Below are positions 1 to 7,941 of a stretch of DNA of 37,710 bases, in pieces. The translations under genes were made by a program, and so were the position numbers. The notes under the pieces are model-generated. The model saw only the letters and a list, made by a program, of their open reading frames with translations. It ran no database searches and was not told where the DNA came from. The number at the start of each line of letters is the position of its first letter. Position 1 is the first letter of the stretch. The stretch comes from a virus, in the IMG/VR virus record IMGVR_UViG_3300028392_000145, positions 1 through 37,710 of that record. One strand, given 5' to 3'.

Positions 1-732
1 GGTTGTGGAAAGCAATTATGGTATAGGCATTTTGAAAAAATTACCACCCCACAAAGTGATGTACAAAAACTAGGTGTTTACTTTGAATATCTAGCCACTG
101 GCTACCTTCGTGAAGGTGAGCCAATACCAGAGCCACAAATGGTTTATAAAGGAACGGCAAAGGAAAAATTAGCTGCCGATTACGAAAAAGTGCATGAATC
201 GGTTTTACTCTACAATAAAATGATTGAAGAGCATGGTATCGAAATTATTACTAAAGGTGAATATATGTTTCACAATGGTTGTAGTGGTATCTCCGATTTA
301 AGAGCAAAATTTGATGGTGAAGAATGTATCATTGATTTGAAGTACACATCCCTATTTGACGATAAATTCAGCGAATATGGATGGCACACTGAATCATTAA
401 TCTACAAGCCTAAACTTTTATTGCAACCAACACACTACAAATACTTGGCAAAGAATATTTTAGGTATTGATGATATACCTTTTTACTACTTTATTTTCCA
501 TTCAAAAGACCCAGAGAAGGCTAAAATAATCAAGGTAAACATTGATGAAGCACATATACAACTACACGAGCAATCTTACGTTAATAAGATGAAAAAGTAT
601 ATTGACTTTCACTACGAAAACCCCGATAAACTAGAAGCTAGACCTTCTTATTTAAGATGCAAAGAATGTGCTTTTAAAGATATTTGCCCTAATAAGACTA
701 GTGTACCATTAATCGAAGAAATCTATTATTAA
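1..732 (+). CDS. PD-(D/E)XK exonuclease, Cas4/AddB-like, 5' truncated
   Basis: The reading frame is open from base 1, so the gene begins before the window; the first internal ATG (139) is not the real start. The visible part starts with a Cys followed by a QLWYRHFEK stretch. The nuclease core follows: a DLRAKFD segment and then IIDLKYTS, giving the D...D-x-K signature of PD-(D/E)XK nucleases. The C-terminus has C-x2-C-x5-C (LRCKECAFKDIC). Together with the N-terminal Cys this matches the four-Cys iron-sulfur staple of Cas4 and AddB. The protein probably resects DNA ends to give the RecT encoded downstream a single-stranded substrate. The stop overlaps the next start (TAATG). Family assignment is fairly secure; the exact role is inferred. 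Confidence 0.82.
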   Translation, partial: GCGKQLWYRHFEKITTPQSDVQKLGVYFEYLATGYLREGEPIPEPQMVYKGTAKEKLAADYEKVHESVLLYNKMIEEHGIEIITKGEYMFHNGCSGISDLRAKFDGEECIIDLKYTSLFDDKFSEYGWHTESLIYKPKLLLQPTHYKYLAKNILGIDDIPFYYFIFHSKDPEKAKIIKVNIDEAHIQLHEQSYVNKMKKYIDFHYENPDKLEARPSYLRCKECAFKDICPNKTSVPLIEEIYY

Positions 733-851
733 TGTTTAAATACAAGTGCTATCTCTGCAATCAAATAGTTTATCTGAAACAAAATTTCAAATGGGTAAAG
801 TATTATTGCGAAGTGAAACAAAGACACACTAAATTATATAGAACAAAATGA
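732..851 (+). CDS. 39-residue Cys-containing microprotein
   Basis: This short frame starts at an ATG overlapping the exonuclease stop (TAATG) and ends in a TGA overlapping the next ATG (ATGA). It is therefore coupled to both neighbours, which is the main reason to call it real. The peptide is basic (many Lys) and has C-x2-C near the N-terminus (KCYLCN). A third Cys and a His follow, so a small zinc-binding fold is possible. Function unknown. Confidence 0.65.
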   Translation: MFKYKCYLCNQIVYLKQNFKWVKYYCEVKQRHTKLYRTK

Positions 852-1111
852 AAAATCAAAGAACAAAGTTCGATTTTAGCGAAGAAAATTTTGAAATAGA
901 AGATGGTATTTTTGTTGACTACTCCTATGATGTAGAAGGTGGTAGTAGAATCGAAGAATGTCATGGTACACACTTTTTTGACGAAAGTGAAGTAACCGAT
1001 TTTAGAATTGATAAAATAAAAGTAATGATAGGCAATGATTTTGCACTTATTAATCTTACGTCTTTATCGGATGAAATGGTATCTTATATTCAATCAAAAC
1101 TAATTTTTTAA
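848..1111 (+). CDS. Hypothetical acidic protein, 87 aa
   Basis: I do not recognise the family. The protein is short, acidic and soluble (EENFEIEDGIFVDYSYD near the start), with no membrane segment or cysteine cluster. It lies between the exonuclease and RecT on the same strand and its start overlaps the upstream stop by ATGA. It belongs to the same early or recombination operon. Function cannot be read from the sequence. Confidence 0.7.
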   Translation: MKNQRTKFDFSEENFEIEDGIFVDYSYDVEGGSRIEECHGTHFFDESEVTDFRIDKIKVMIGNDFALINLTSLSDEMVSYIQSKLIF

Positions 1112-1113
1112 AA

Positions 1114-1338
1114 ATGAACAAATTAAAATCAATCCTTAACAATTTATTTCTTATTCCATTCTTTTTTTTCAATCTTTTATTGGGAATTTATTATGCTATT
1201 AGCACTAGAAAAGAAAAATTGGATATTAATGAAAAAATGAACGGCTATTTTGAATATGCTACTAATTTTTTCCCTTATGGTGAGCATATTTCTGCTATCA
1301 CTTGGATAATTATACTAATAAAACTTACTTTTTTTTAA
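1114..1338 (+). CDS. Small membrane protein, 74 aa
   Basis: Two hydrophobic segments flank a short charged stretch: roughly residues 9-29 (FLIPFFFFNLLLGIYYAI) and 60-74 (ISAITWIIILIKLTFF). The start is two bases after the preceding stop. It is a predicted two-pass inner-membrane protein of unknown role, co-transcribed with the recombination genes. A holin is conceivable from size and topology, but nothing specific supports it. Confidence 0.62.
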   Translation: MNKLKSILNNLFLIPFFFFNLLLGIYYAISTRKEKLDINEKMNGYFEYATNFFPYGEHISAITWIIILIKLTFF

Positions 1339-1360
1339 ACCATAAATTAAACCATTAACA

Positions 1361-2242
1361 ATGTCAAAAGAACCATCAGCACAACTAGAGTTAACTAGTG
1401 AAACACCAATGGCGGTTGAGCCAAAAAAGAATCTTACTCCTATTCAGCTATTTGAGAGCCATTTACAACGATATGAGAGTTCGGTGCTTATAGACTTACT
1501 ATCGGAGCATCACATCAAGCCTGCGGCTTTTAAACAGATAGTTTTAAAAGAAATTAAAAAGAATCCTAAACTACTAGAAGCTTTCGTTGCCAATCCTTCA
1601 AGTATGTTTGCTAGTATCTTCGCTGGTGCTGAAATTGGGCTTATCCCTTCCGATATGCTTGGCGAATTTTACCTTATCCCTAGAACTATCAATAACAAAC
1701 CAACAGTTACGGCTTTAATCGGATATAAAGGACTAGTTAATATCCTTCTTCGTAGTGGTGATGTTACTAGAATACACACCGAAATAGTTTATGAAGGTGA
1801 TGAATTTCAACCTATCTATGGTCTAGTTCCTAATATCATTCACGTTCCAAATTTTAATGTACCTAGAACAAATGATAAAATCACGTTTGTTTATTCGGTG
1901 GCTAAATTAAAAAATGGTGAGTTTCAATTTGTGGTGCTATCAAAATCTGATATTAAGGCTATTCAATTAATGAGCAAATACACCAATGATTTGTATTTCA
2001 ATGATAAGAAAGACCCAATGAACTGGATGATAAAGAAAGTTGCAATTATGCAATTATCTAAAATGCTACCAAAAGACTATCATGGCAAACAAGCGGTTGA
2101 AATGAATAACCAACTAGAAGGTGGTGCTATGCTTACCCTTGATGAAGATAATAAGGTTGTAATTGTAGACGGCAAACGAATCGCTGCCACTAGGCAATCT
2201 ACAATGGCTGGCATTAACGAACTACCAGATATTCCCGAATAA
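1361..2242 (+). CDS. recT: RecT-family single-strand annealing protein
   Basis: The protein has 293 residues, the usual RecT size. The family signature is clear: an AGAEIGLIPSDMLGEFYLIP segment around residues 89-108, then a V-T-A-L-I-G-Y-K-G-L stretch, an RSGDVTRIHTEIVY segment, GDEF and an H-V-P motif. RecT proteins coat single-stranded DNA and anneal complementary strands during phage recombination or replication. The partner exonuclease would be the Cas4/AddB-like nuclease at the start of the window. The leader contains two AAACCAT elements just before ATG and no Shine-Dalgarno sequence, which is typical of Bacteroidota. Assignment is strong. Confidence 0.92.
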   Translation: MSKEPSAQLELTSETPMAVEPKKNLTPIQLFESHLQRYESSVLIDLLSEHHIKPAAFKQIVLKEIKKNPKLLEAFVANPSSMFASIFAGAEIGLIPSDMLGEFYLIPRTINNKPTVTALIGYKGLVNILLRSGDVTRIHTEIVYEGDEFQPIYGLVPNIIHVPNFNVPRTNDKITFVYSVAKLKNGEFQFVVLSKSDIKAIQLMSKYTNDLYFNDKKDPMNWMIKKVAIMQLSKMLPKDYHGKQAVEMNNQLEGGAMLTLDEDNKVVIVDGKRIAATRQSTMAGINELPDIPE

Positions 2243-2249
2243 TAAACTT

Positions 2250-2441
2250 ATGGAAAATACACACATTTCAGATTGCAAAAAACATAAATGGGTAATAAAC
2301 GTAGTTACGGCAACAAATAATGACCGAACTACAACCTTATGTGTTTATTGCGGAAAAGAAAAGACTTTGATAGATATTTTAGACTTGGATAACGAGCCAA
2401 ATATCATACCTAATATAATAGATAACCTACCTAAAAATTAG
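2250..2441 (+). CDS. Small putative zinc-binding protein, 63 aa
   Basis: The short soluble protein has Cys and His placed as in small zinc ribbons: a D-C-K-K-H pair near residue 9 and LCVYCGKEK around residue 31 (C-x2-C). It starts eight bases after recT and ends the rightward operon. Its last 11 bases overlap the end of the convergent glycosyltransferase gene. Small proteins of this kind are common beside phage recombination genes. Function unknown. Confidence 0.62.
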   Translation: MENTHISDCKKHKWVINVVTATNNDRTTTLCVYCGKEKTLIDILDLDNEPNIIPNIIDNLPKN

Positions 2442-3246
2442 GCATTAAATATTTGTCTATTAAATCCATACTAAATTTTGGTTCATAATTGAGTATGTAA
2501 TTATAATAAATATCAAATAGTTCGCCTAACCTTTGTTCACTCCATAATTGAAGCTCTCCATTGCAAATGTCAGTGGATGCTTCTTTATGGTTGGCAAAAT
2601 TGTTCGGATTATCTATATCACCAGATTGTTTATGTTGTGCGTTCATAGCAGCACCATCATTCCAATTGAAACAATAAGACGGCAAATAAATAGAATCGTT
2701 TTCATTTAGTTCCTTGTTATCACGCATCTTGGTGTACCATCCTAGACCTTCCTTTCCTGTTTCTAAAAGATAACCATACTCCCTAACTTTTTTCATATCA
2801 CAAATTACGGATGCTTCCAAAGTATTTTTTACTAGACGAAGACTATCACCCGAATAAAAGAATGATTGCTCTGGCTTGAATGATGGTAATCCCGTTTCCA
2901 TTATCCTATCAATGCCTTGTCTAATAAAATACTGCAAGAAAATGTCATCATCATCCCACGTTATTGTATAATCACCCGTTGCATGAGTTAAAGCATCCCT
3001 ACGAATTGCACCTACATTTGTATATGGCTCATTTGTTATATAGTCAATGTTACAATTATATATTATTACATTTAAACTTTTCATCCTTTCATCTTCCATG
3101 TATGGATTTTCAAAGTCCGTATTAAATATAATTAGTTCTTTTTCCCCTTTATAGTCTTGTGCTAGAAAACAATTCAAAGCCCTTTCTACACACTTAAATC
3201 GTTTGTAGGTACACATAACTGCTGAAACTTTTGGTAATTTAGACAT
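2431..3246 (-). CDS. Glycosyltransferase, GT-A fold (family 2-like)
   Basis: The protein has 271 residues. The N-terminus VSAVMCTYKRFKCVERAL is the nucleotide-sugar binding start of GT2 enzymes. TITWDDDDIF near residue 98 is the DxD motif that binds metal and the donor phosphates. A GT2 enzyme transfers a sugar from a nucleotide donor to a glycan or protein acceptor in the cytoplasm. It is the last gene of a leftward cluster of three glycosyltransferase-like genes and a methyltransferase, and overlaps its upstream neighbour by a few bases. The acceptor is not evident; phage lipopolysaccharide modification and virion protein glycosylation are both possible. Confidence 0.85.
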   Translation of the reverse strand: MSKLPKVSAVMCTYKRFKCVERALNCFLAQDYKGEKELIIFNTDFENPYMEDERMKSLNVIIYNCNIDYITNEPYTNVGAIRRDALTHATGDYTITWDDDDIFLQYFIRQGIDRIMETGLPSFKPEQSFFYSGDSLRLVKNTLEASVICDMKKVREYGYLLETGKEGLGWYTKMRDNKELNENDSIYLPSYCFNWNDGAAMNAQHKQSGDIDNPNNFANHKEASTDICNGELQLWSEQRLGELFDIYYNYILNYEPKFSMDLIDKYLMPNF

Positions 3247-3934
3247 CGTTGAAATTTTCTTTTAATTTATGTTGAATCGTATATTGTGTAATAAAATGAG
3301 TATCATGGTTATCTAGGTAGTATTGTTCTTCTTCATCAAGGTTTTCTAAATCAAGATACCATCCATGATGTCTGCAAATCATATCTTCTCTTCCTAATCT
3401 CAAAGATTTGTAACAATTATCTCCAAAATTCCTCATCATCGCAAATGTAGTATCTGTATCTGCTTTGTACAAATAATCAAACATTTCACTATCGTGTTTT
3501 TCAAGCCACCATCTTGATTCATTACGAATAACTTGATTTTTATACCTATAATGGTCAGGCAAATCATCTATGTGAATTGCGAGGGCTATTTTATCGAATG
3601 AACTTTGCCAATTAATTTGATTGTACATTATCATTTTCCAAAACTTAGGGAAGTCATTAGGTAAAACAATATCTGAATCGGTATAAATAAAGTATTCACC
3701 CAATTCTTTATCCAATTGTGTAGCCCATAAAGCAAGGTGTCCTTCGTTTTTATTAAACCTTATATCTACTAACTTTTTGATAGAATCATACCATTTTAGC
3801 AATGGTGGATAGGTAGAACCATTATCTATAATAATAATTTGCTCATTAGGATTTAAAAATAATAAATGCTCTACCATTGTTTTTGTGGTAGTTAATCTAT
3901 TACGATTGTTTATTACTACTTTAATAGTTGACAT
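3239..3934 (-). CDS. Glycosyltransferase, GT-A fold
   Basis: The enzyme core begins at MSTIKVVINNRNR, so I place the start at the ATG at 3934. A longer frame upstream opens with TTG, and ATGs at 3943 and 3952 are alternatives. EQIIIIDNGST near residue 40 and YFIYTDSDIVL near residue 90 give the GT-A nucleotide-binding strand and the D-x-D metal site. The C-terminal half has His and Trp-rich patches (CRHHGWYLD). The start lies inside the end of the methyltransferase gene, and the end overlaps the next glycosyltransferase, so the three genes are co-translated. Donor and acceptor are unknown. Confidence 0.82.
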   Translation of the reverse strand: MSTIKVVINNRNRLTTTKTMVEHLLFLNPNEQIIIIDNGSTYPPLLKWYDSIKKLVDIRFNKNEGHLALWATQLDKELGEYFIYTDSDIVLPNDFPKFWKMIMYNQINWQSSFDKIALAIHIDDLPDHYRYKNQVIRNESRWWLEKHDSEMFDYLYKADTDTTFAMMRNFGDNCYKSLRLGREDMICRHHGWYLDLENLDEEEQYYLDNHDTHFITQYTIQHKLKENFNDV

Positions 3935-4421
3935 AGTATCCATATTTTTCATCCCCAAATAACAAACGCATCATTGGGTATCGTTCTAAAAATATTTCTG
4001 GTGTTAAATCAGGTTGGTGGTGCGTTTCATAAATGTTGCCAAACTCTTCACCTTGCTCATATAAATAAGGCACTGCTACCAAAGTTTTAATACCTAACTC
4101 TTGAATATTGTCTAGTAATTTAGTAGACTCTTCAATTGTTAAGTGTTCTAGTATGTCACCCATTATAATATAATCATAGTTCGAATAATCAAAATCTAAA
4201 ATTGATATTCTAAATAGGTTATTATATAAATCATAAAGATTGAACATTGAAAAATAGTTCTCAAATATCTCTACCCCATCCATATTATTGAAATGGTCTT
4301 TTAGTAGTCTACTATAAGTACCAGCACCACATCCTACGTCTAGGATTGCAATATCTTTTTTGAATGTTTCAATTAAATGTTGTCTTACTTCATTTTTAAA
4401 TTCTCCGTAACTATATGGCAT
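3921..4421 (-). CDS. SAM-dependent class I methyltransferase
   Basis: The 166-residue protein has motif I as AILDVGCGAGTYSRLL near residue 26, the glycine-rich loop that binds S-adenosylmethionine. An acidic residue after a second strand (MDGVEIFEN) and a YDYIIMGDILEHL segment (motif IV) follow. This is the compact Rossmann fold of class I methyltransferases. Its place inside a glycosyltransferase operon suggests it methylates a sugar or a nucleotide-sugar-derived product, but the substrate is inferred from context only. A TAnnTTTG match lies about 19 bases before the start. Confidence 0.82.
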   Translation of the reverse strand: MPYSYGEFKNEVRQHLIETFKKDIAILDVGCGAGTYSRLLKDHFNNMDGVEIFENYFSMFNLYDLYNNLFRISILDFDYSNYDYIIMGDILEHLTIEESTKLLDNIQELGIKTLVAVPYLYEQGEEFGNIYETHHQPDLTPEIFLERYPMMRLLFGDEKYGYYVNY

Positions 4422-4439
4422 ATTGTTATTTTTTTAATC

Positions 4440-4447
4440 CAAATTTA
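4440..4447 (-). promoter_or_regulatory. Possible -7 element (TAAATTTG)
   Basis: On the minus strand this reads TAAATTTG, a perfect match to the Bacteroidota -7 consensus TAnnTTTG, 19 bases before the methyltransferase start. No TTG is visible at the expected -33 distance and the region is very A/T-rich, so chance is a real alternative. Confidence 0.3.
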
Positions 4448-4467
4448 ATTTAATGATTATTTTTAAT

Positions 4468-5670
4468 TTAAACTTCCCATTTTAATTTAGGACAAGCATT
4501 TAGGTTTTTAGGAGAAAAAACTTTCCCTTTAGTGCTACACCCACATTCGCTACAATAACTTACTACCGCATCCACCCAAAATTCACAACCCATGCAAGTC
4601 TTTAATCTTATTTCTGCTATTTCCTTTTGCTCATCGCTAGGATTCATTGCCGTAGCAAATGATAAGATTATTTCTTTCACTTTATTCATAGTAGCCAAAC
4701 AAGTCCTTTTACCAGTTTGCTTTACCATCTCAAAGTATTTATAACTAGCCGTATCTTTTTTATAGTCCTCTTCAATACCATAAGGTAACTTATCTCTATA
4801 ATTAGCTTTATAAAATAAGTCTTTTGCTAGTGCATCGGTAACACCAGCATTGTGAAATATATAAACTTCATTCCACTTTTTTTCTGAATCGGTAGCCCAA
4901 CAAAAGTCCATTTCGTCAATGATATGTGTTTCAAAACCTTTAAGCCAAGAATTCCAAAGTACCGACCACATATCTGCACACCAAATTTGAAGTTCATGAT
5001 GTGTTGGGTCTGCTTGTTGTTTTTTAACATTGAGCATAGTAATATCGTGAAATAGCTTTTCTGCATCTTTTTCTACTTTATCCCAAAATTCATAATCCAC
5101 CCCTTTAATGATATATTGACAACCACCACTTTGATTTTGCTTTTGTTTGACTAACTCTTCGCTTATGCCAACAATCTCACACATAGCATCAATAACGTCT
5201 TGACCTTTTGAAATGATATAATCGTACCCTATATAACTTTTAGTGTCGCTAACGTACCAATTAGTGTCATTTTGAGCATATTTATGTATGAAATTTGGGT
5301 ATTTAGTAAATACTATATCGCAATCATGGTAGAATATAGTCGTATTGGCAATGTATGGTAGTTCTTTGTAGTGTTGTTTGATTAAATTAGGTCTAATAGA
5401 AGATATGTAACTAATTGGATATTGCCTACCATCTTCATAATAGTAGAATTGCACCGCATTAGGGTACTTTGTTTCAAAGTAATTATCCAATAAAAATATT
5501 TCGTCTAGTTTTTTCTTGTGGTCTTTTTCGTTGGTATTATAAGCGAAAAGCACATGAATTTCAAATTCGTTTTGAAGATTAAGGGAAATGAAATTATTTA
5601 GCATGACTTCAACTTGCCAAGCATAATAACGAATTGATGGTTGCACACACATCAAAATAGGTTTATTCAT
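4468..5670 (-). CDS. Glycosyltransferase-like protein with C-terminal zinc ribbon
   Basis: The protein has 400 residues in two parts. Residues 1 to about 290 resemble a GT-A enzyme: a hydrophobic N-terminal strand, IFYHDCDIVFTKYPNF near residue 113 as the acidic D-x-D motif, and a Trp-rich acceptor side (LQIWCADMWSVLW). The last 60 residues form a Cys-rich ribbon, C-x2-C, then C-x2-C-x-C and a final CPKLKW. Similar ribbons occur at the ends of phage and plasmid glycan enzymes. It is separated by 46 bases from the methyltransferase. Substrate unknown. The start is preceded by a leader containing AAAACCATAAAAA. Confidence 0.75.
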   Translation of the reverse strand: MNKPILMCVQPSIRYYAWQVEVMLNNFISLNLQNEFEIHVLFAYNTNEKDHKKKLDEIFLLDNYFETKYPNAVQFYYYEDGRQYPISYISSIRPNLIKQHYKELPYIANTTIFYHDCDIVFTKYPNFIHKYAQNDTNWYVSDTKSYIGYDYIISKGQDVIDAMCEIVGISEELVKQKQNQSGGCQYIIKGVDYEFWDKVEKDAEKLFHDITMLNVKKQQADPTHHELQIWCADMWSVLWNSWLKGFETHIIDEMDFCWATDSEKKWNEVYIFHNAGVTDALAKDLFYKANYRDKLPYGIEEDYKKDTASYKYFEMVKQTGKRTCLATMNKVKEIILSFATAMNPSDEQKEIAEIRLKTCMGCEFWVDAVVSYCSECGCSTKGKVFSPKNLNACPKLKWEV

Positions 5671-5692
5671 TTTTTATGGTTTTTTTTATTAT

Positions 5693-5717
5693 AAGGGAGT
5701 ACCAAAAGTACCCCCTT
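5693..5717. other. Hairpin between the spike gene and the glycosyltransferase gene
   Basis: A 10-base stem (AAGGGAGTAC with GTACCCCCTT) closes a 5-base loop. The stem is fully paired with one G-U in the minus-strand RNA, but the T-run that would make a terminator follows it on the plus strand. It could terminate the mucin-like gene on the minus strand or block antisense transcription. Orientation is unresolved. It also contains a TACTTTTG match to the -7 promoter consensus. Confidence 0.5.
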
Positions 5718-5739
5718 TTTTTATTTTATAGCATTAGGA

Positions 5740-6762
5740 TTAACAAATAGTTCCCGTTGCAGTGCCTAATGTGTTTCCACTTAAATTGTATTCGGGGAAT
5801 CCACCACCACTTGCATCACTTCTACAATAAGTATATCCACTTGGATTAGTATAAGGTATAGTTAATGCGTTATCGGTAAATAATTGCGTTCCAACTGTGA
5901 ATGGTTGTGTAACTCCACCCCAATATAAAAATTGTTGTGGTGAAGCATTATCACAAGCATTATTAAACCCTGTTGAAGGAGCAGTACCAAACCAAACATC
6001 ACCACTAAATACAATAATTGCAGCAGTTGTTGTGCTTGTAGTCGTACTCGTTGTAGTTGTAGATGGAGTAGTCGTAGTGCTAGTTGTTGTACTTGTTGTT
6101 GGTGGCGGTGTTGTTGTGCTAGTTGTTGTACTAGTTGTTATACCTCCTGTTGTCGTGCTTGTTGTCGTACTTGTAGACGGGGAAGTAGTCGTTGTACTAG
6201 TTGTACTAGTTGTTATACCTCCTGTTGTCGTACTTGTAGTTGTACTTGTAGATGGTGAAGTCGTAGTGCTAGTTGTTGTACTAGTGGTAGACGGAGCAGT
6301 TGTCGTGCTTGTCGTTGTACTAGTAGAAGGTGCAGTGGTTGTACTTGTCGTTGAACTAGTTGTAGATGGAGCAGTAGTCGTACTCGTAGTCGTACTCGTA
6401 GTTGTTGAAGACAATGTACCACAAAGACTTAAAGTTGAATAAACACATTTATCATCTACCACATAAACAAAAGTATTACCAGCAACAACTTCGAAACAAA
6501 AAAAGCCACATCCTATGGATGAACTAGTTGCGTTCAAAACCAAAAGCAGTCCACTTAAAGTTCCATTAAAAGTAAAGTTGTTGATATTTCCATTTATAAC
6601 AATGCTTCCAAATCCACAAGAAAGGCTTTGAGAAGTTATATTCCAAGAATATTTAGTCGTAGCATTGATACTAGGAACATTATTTTGAAACATTGGTATT
6701 GTAAAATCACAATTCGTTGCATTTGTTAGCACAAATTGGATAAGTTCTTTTTTCGTTGGCAT
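5740..6762 (-). CDS. Mucin-like Ser/Thr-rich spike or adhesin protein
   Basis: The start is set at the ATG at 6762 (MPTKKELIQF), because the longer frame would run into the preceding gene. The 340-residue protein has three parts. Residues 1-118 are a Cys-rich beta domain with Cys at 18, 49, 85, 89, 106 and 114. Residues 119-246 are almost only Ser and Thr in STTT units, broken by APST, GGIT and SPST. Residues 247-340 are a globular domain (FSGDVWFGT...) with Cys residues, of a type seen in Bacteroidota phage fibre proteins. The central part should be an extended, possibly glycosylated stalk that carries the terminal domain away from the particle. Function is inferred from architecture and position at the end of a virion operon. 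Confidence 0.75.
   Translation of the reverse strand: MPTKKELIQFVLTNATNCDFTIPMFQNNVPSINATTKYSWNITSQSLSCGFGSIVINGNINNFTFNGTLSGLLLVLNATSSSIGCGFFCFEVVAGNTFVYVVDDKCVYSTLSLCGTLSSTTTSTTTSTTTAPSTTSSTTSTTTAPSTSTTTSTTTAPSTTSTTTSTTTSPSTSTTTSTTTGGITTSTTSTTTTSPSTSTTTSTTTGGITTSTTTSTTTPPPTTSTTTSTTTTPSTTTTSTTTSTTTAAIIVFSGDVWFGTAPSTGFNNACDNASPQQFLYWGGVTQPFTVGTQLFTDNALTIPYTNPSGYTYCRSDASGGGFPEYNLSGNTLGTATGTIC
6025..6408 (-). repeat. Low-complexity STTT-coding repeat tract
   Basis: About 380 bases code for repeated S-T-T-T units with interruptions such as APS, SPS and GGI. Longer blocks (the GGITTSTT segment) are duplicated. Two alternative frames stay open here purely because of the three-base periodicity. 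Such tracts can expand or contract by recombination. Confidence 0.85.
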
Positions 6763-6767
6763 AAATA

Positions 6768-7262
6768 TTAGTCTTTGTCTATTATATAATTGCAATAATC
6801 TTCAAAAAAGTTAATGCCTTCCAATTCTTCTATATCTTGAAAAGCATTAGTCATAGTTGCATCTAAAGCCGAAGCCATATATTCAATATCTGCAAAGAAT
6901 TTAAAATAAACAACACTATTTTTTAGTAAATCAAACGTCAATGAAGAAAAACCATTAAAAAAAATTTCAGCCGAATCGGTGTCATAATATATCGATGGTT
7001 GATATTGATATGAGTCTACTACAAATGGTAAATAGGTTTGTACTTCATTACCAGCGGCATCAAAGTTATTATAAGCAATTGCTTGACTAATTTGGGGATA
7101 GTTGTTGGCGGACATATAAAAAAATTCAGCACCATATACTTGTGTACCCAAACTTTGTAAAAATTGACTATAAGTAATACCTACTCCACTAACACTTAAG
7201 GGCATAGATACACTTATAACTGGTGTAATTGTATTCGTAACAACTGGTAAATAACTAGCCAT
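6768..7262 (-). CDS. Putative virion protein, 164 aa
   Basis: I do not recognise the family. The N-terminal half is beta-prone (VTNTITPVISVSMPLSVSG). The middle is rich in Tyr, Phe and Asn, and the C-terminus is acidic (QDIEELEGINFFEDYCN). There is no membrane segment. It sits between the mucin-like spike and a row of membrane proteins, five bases before the spike start, which suggests a spike-base, vertex or minor capsid protein. This is inference from position only. Confidence 0.68.
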   Translation of the reverse strand: MASYLPVVTNTITPVISVSMPLSVSGVGITYSQFLQSLGTQVYGAEFFYMSANNYPQISQAIAYNNFDAAGNEVQTYLPFVVDSYQYQPSIYYDTDSAEIFFNGFSSLTFDLLKNSVVYFKFFADIEYMASALDATMTNAFQDIEELEGINFFEDYCNYIIDKD

Positions 7263-7264
7263 AA

Positions 7265-7582
7265 TTACATGATTTTATTGCCATCTAAATCGGCAGCGAA
7301 CAACTTGCCCGTACCCTTATCGGTGTAAACTCTCATTGAATATTGTTTTGCAAACTCACCATTCATTTCGTCTAAAAATGCTTTTGGCTCACCAGCATTG
7401 CTAGCATCACTATAAGCCTTGATTACAATAGCCGCATTTCTTTTATCGGTCATTGTTGATTCTTTAGGCTTTGACTTGCTTACTTTGTTCTTTCCTCCAA
7501 ATGGTCTAATTTTCTTAAATGCTATAAATAGCAAAAAACCACCACCAAATATTAATATTGCCTTCTTTAATTCGGTATTCAT
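7265..7582 (-). CDS. Small virion-type membrane protein, N-terminal TM
   Basis: The protein has 105 residues. One transmembrane segment lies at about residues 8-23 (AILIFGGGFLLFIAF), followed by a strongly basic stretch (KKIRPFGGKNKVSKSKPK). The rest is a soluble domain of about 70 residues (NAAIVIKAYSDASNAG...). Positive charges after the segment put the C-terminal part on the cytoplasmic or particle-interior side by the positive-inside rule. Start overlaps the previous stop. No specific homology recognised. Confidence 0.72.
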   Translation of the reverse strand: MNTELKKAILIFGGGFLLFIAFKKIRPFGGKNKVSKSKPKESTMTDKRNAAIVIKAYSDASNAGEPKAFLDEMNGEFAKQYSMRVYTDKGTGKLFAADLDGNKIM

Positions 7583-7941
7583 TATTTATACTTTTTATAA
7601 ATGTAAAATCCAACCCCAGCTAACAAAACAAAACTAATCAAATAAAAAGTTCCAGCTTTTACTCCCATTACATAATCTTCTTGTAACCTCGCCTTTTTGC
7701 TAGTATTAAGTATATCTAGTGCATTATTTGTTTCTTTTGGTGTTATTACACCCTTTTTTTGCATTAAACTATCTAATAAACCTTGTAATGTTTGTTGGTT
7801 TTTAGTCAAAACATCGGTAACAACTTTACCATATTGCCCCTTACTTAAACTATCACTTACATTAGAAAGTTCAGATTTTACTTCATCAAGAAGCAATCCT
7901 TTTTTCTCTGGAGTTAATATTGTTCCTTTTTCGATTGCCAT
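7582..7941 (-). CDS. C-tail-anchored membrane protein, 119 aa
   Basis: The soluble, helix-prone N-terminal 90 residues contain KSELSNVSDSLSKGQYGK and QQTLQGLLDSLMQKKG. A single C-terminal membrane segment (FYLISFVLLAGVGFYIY) and a short basic end (KKYK) follow. This tail-anchor layout recurs in at least seven proteins of the two membrane operons. Both ends overlap neighbours (TAATG or a shared base), so translation is coupled. Likely a particle-membrane protein; role unknown. Confidence 0.7.
   Translation of the reverse strand: MAIEKGTILTPEKKGLLLDEVKSELSNVSDSLSKGQYGKVVTDVLTKNQQTLQGLLDSLMQKKGVITPKETNNALDILNTSKKARLQEDYVMGVKAGTFYLISFVLLAGVGFYIYKKYK

Noticed and set aside
5897-6442. Plus-strand frame opposite the STTT tract
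   Set aside because: Val/Leu-rich shadow of the Thr repeat, not a membrane protein.
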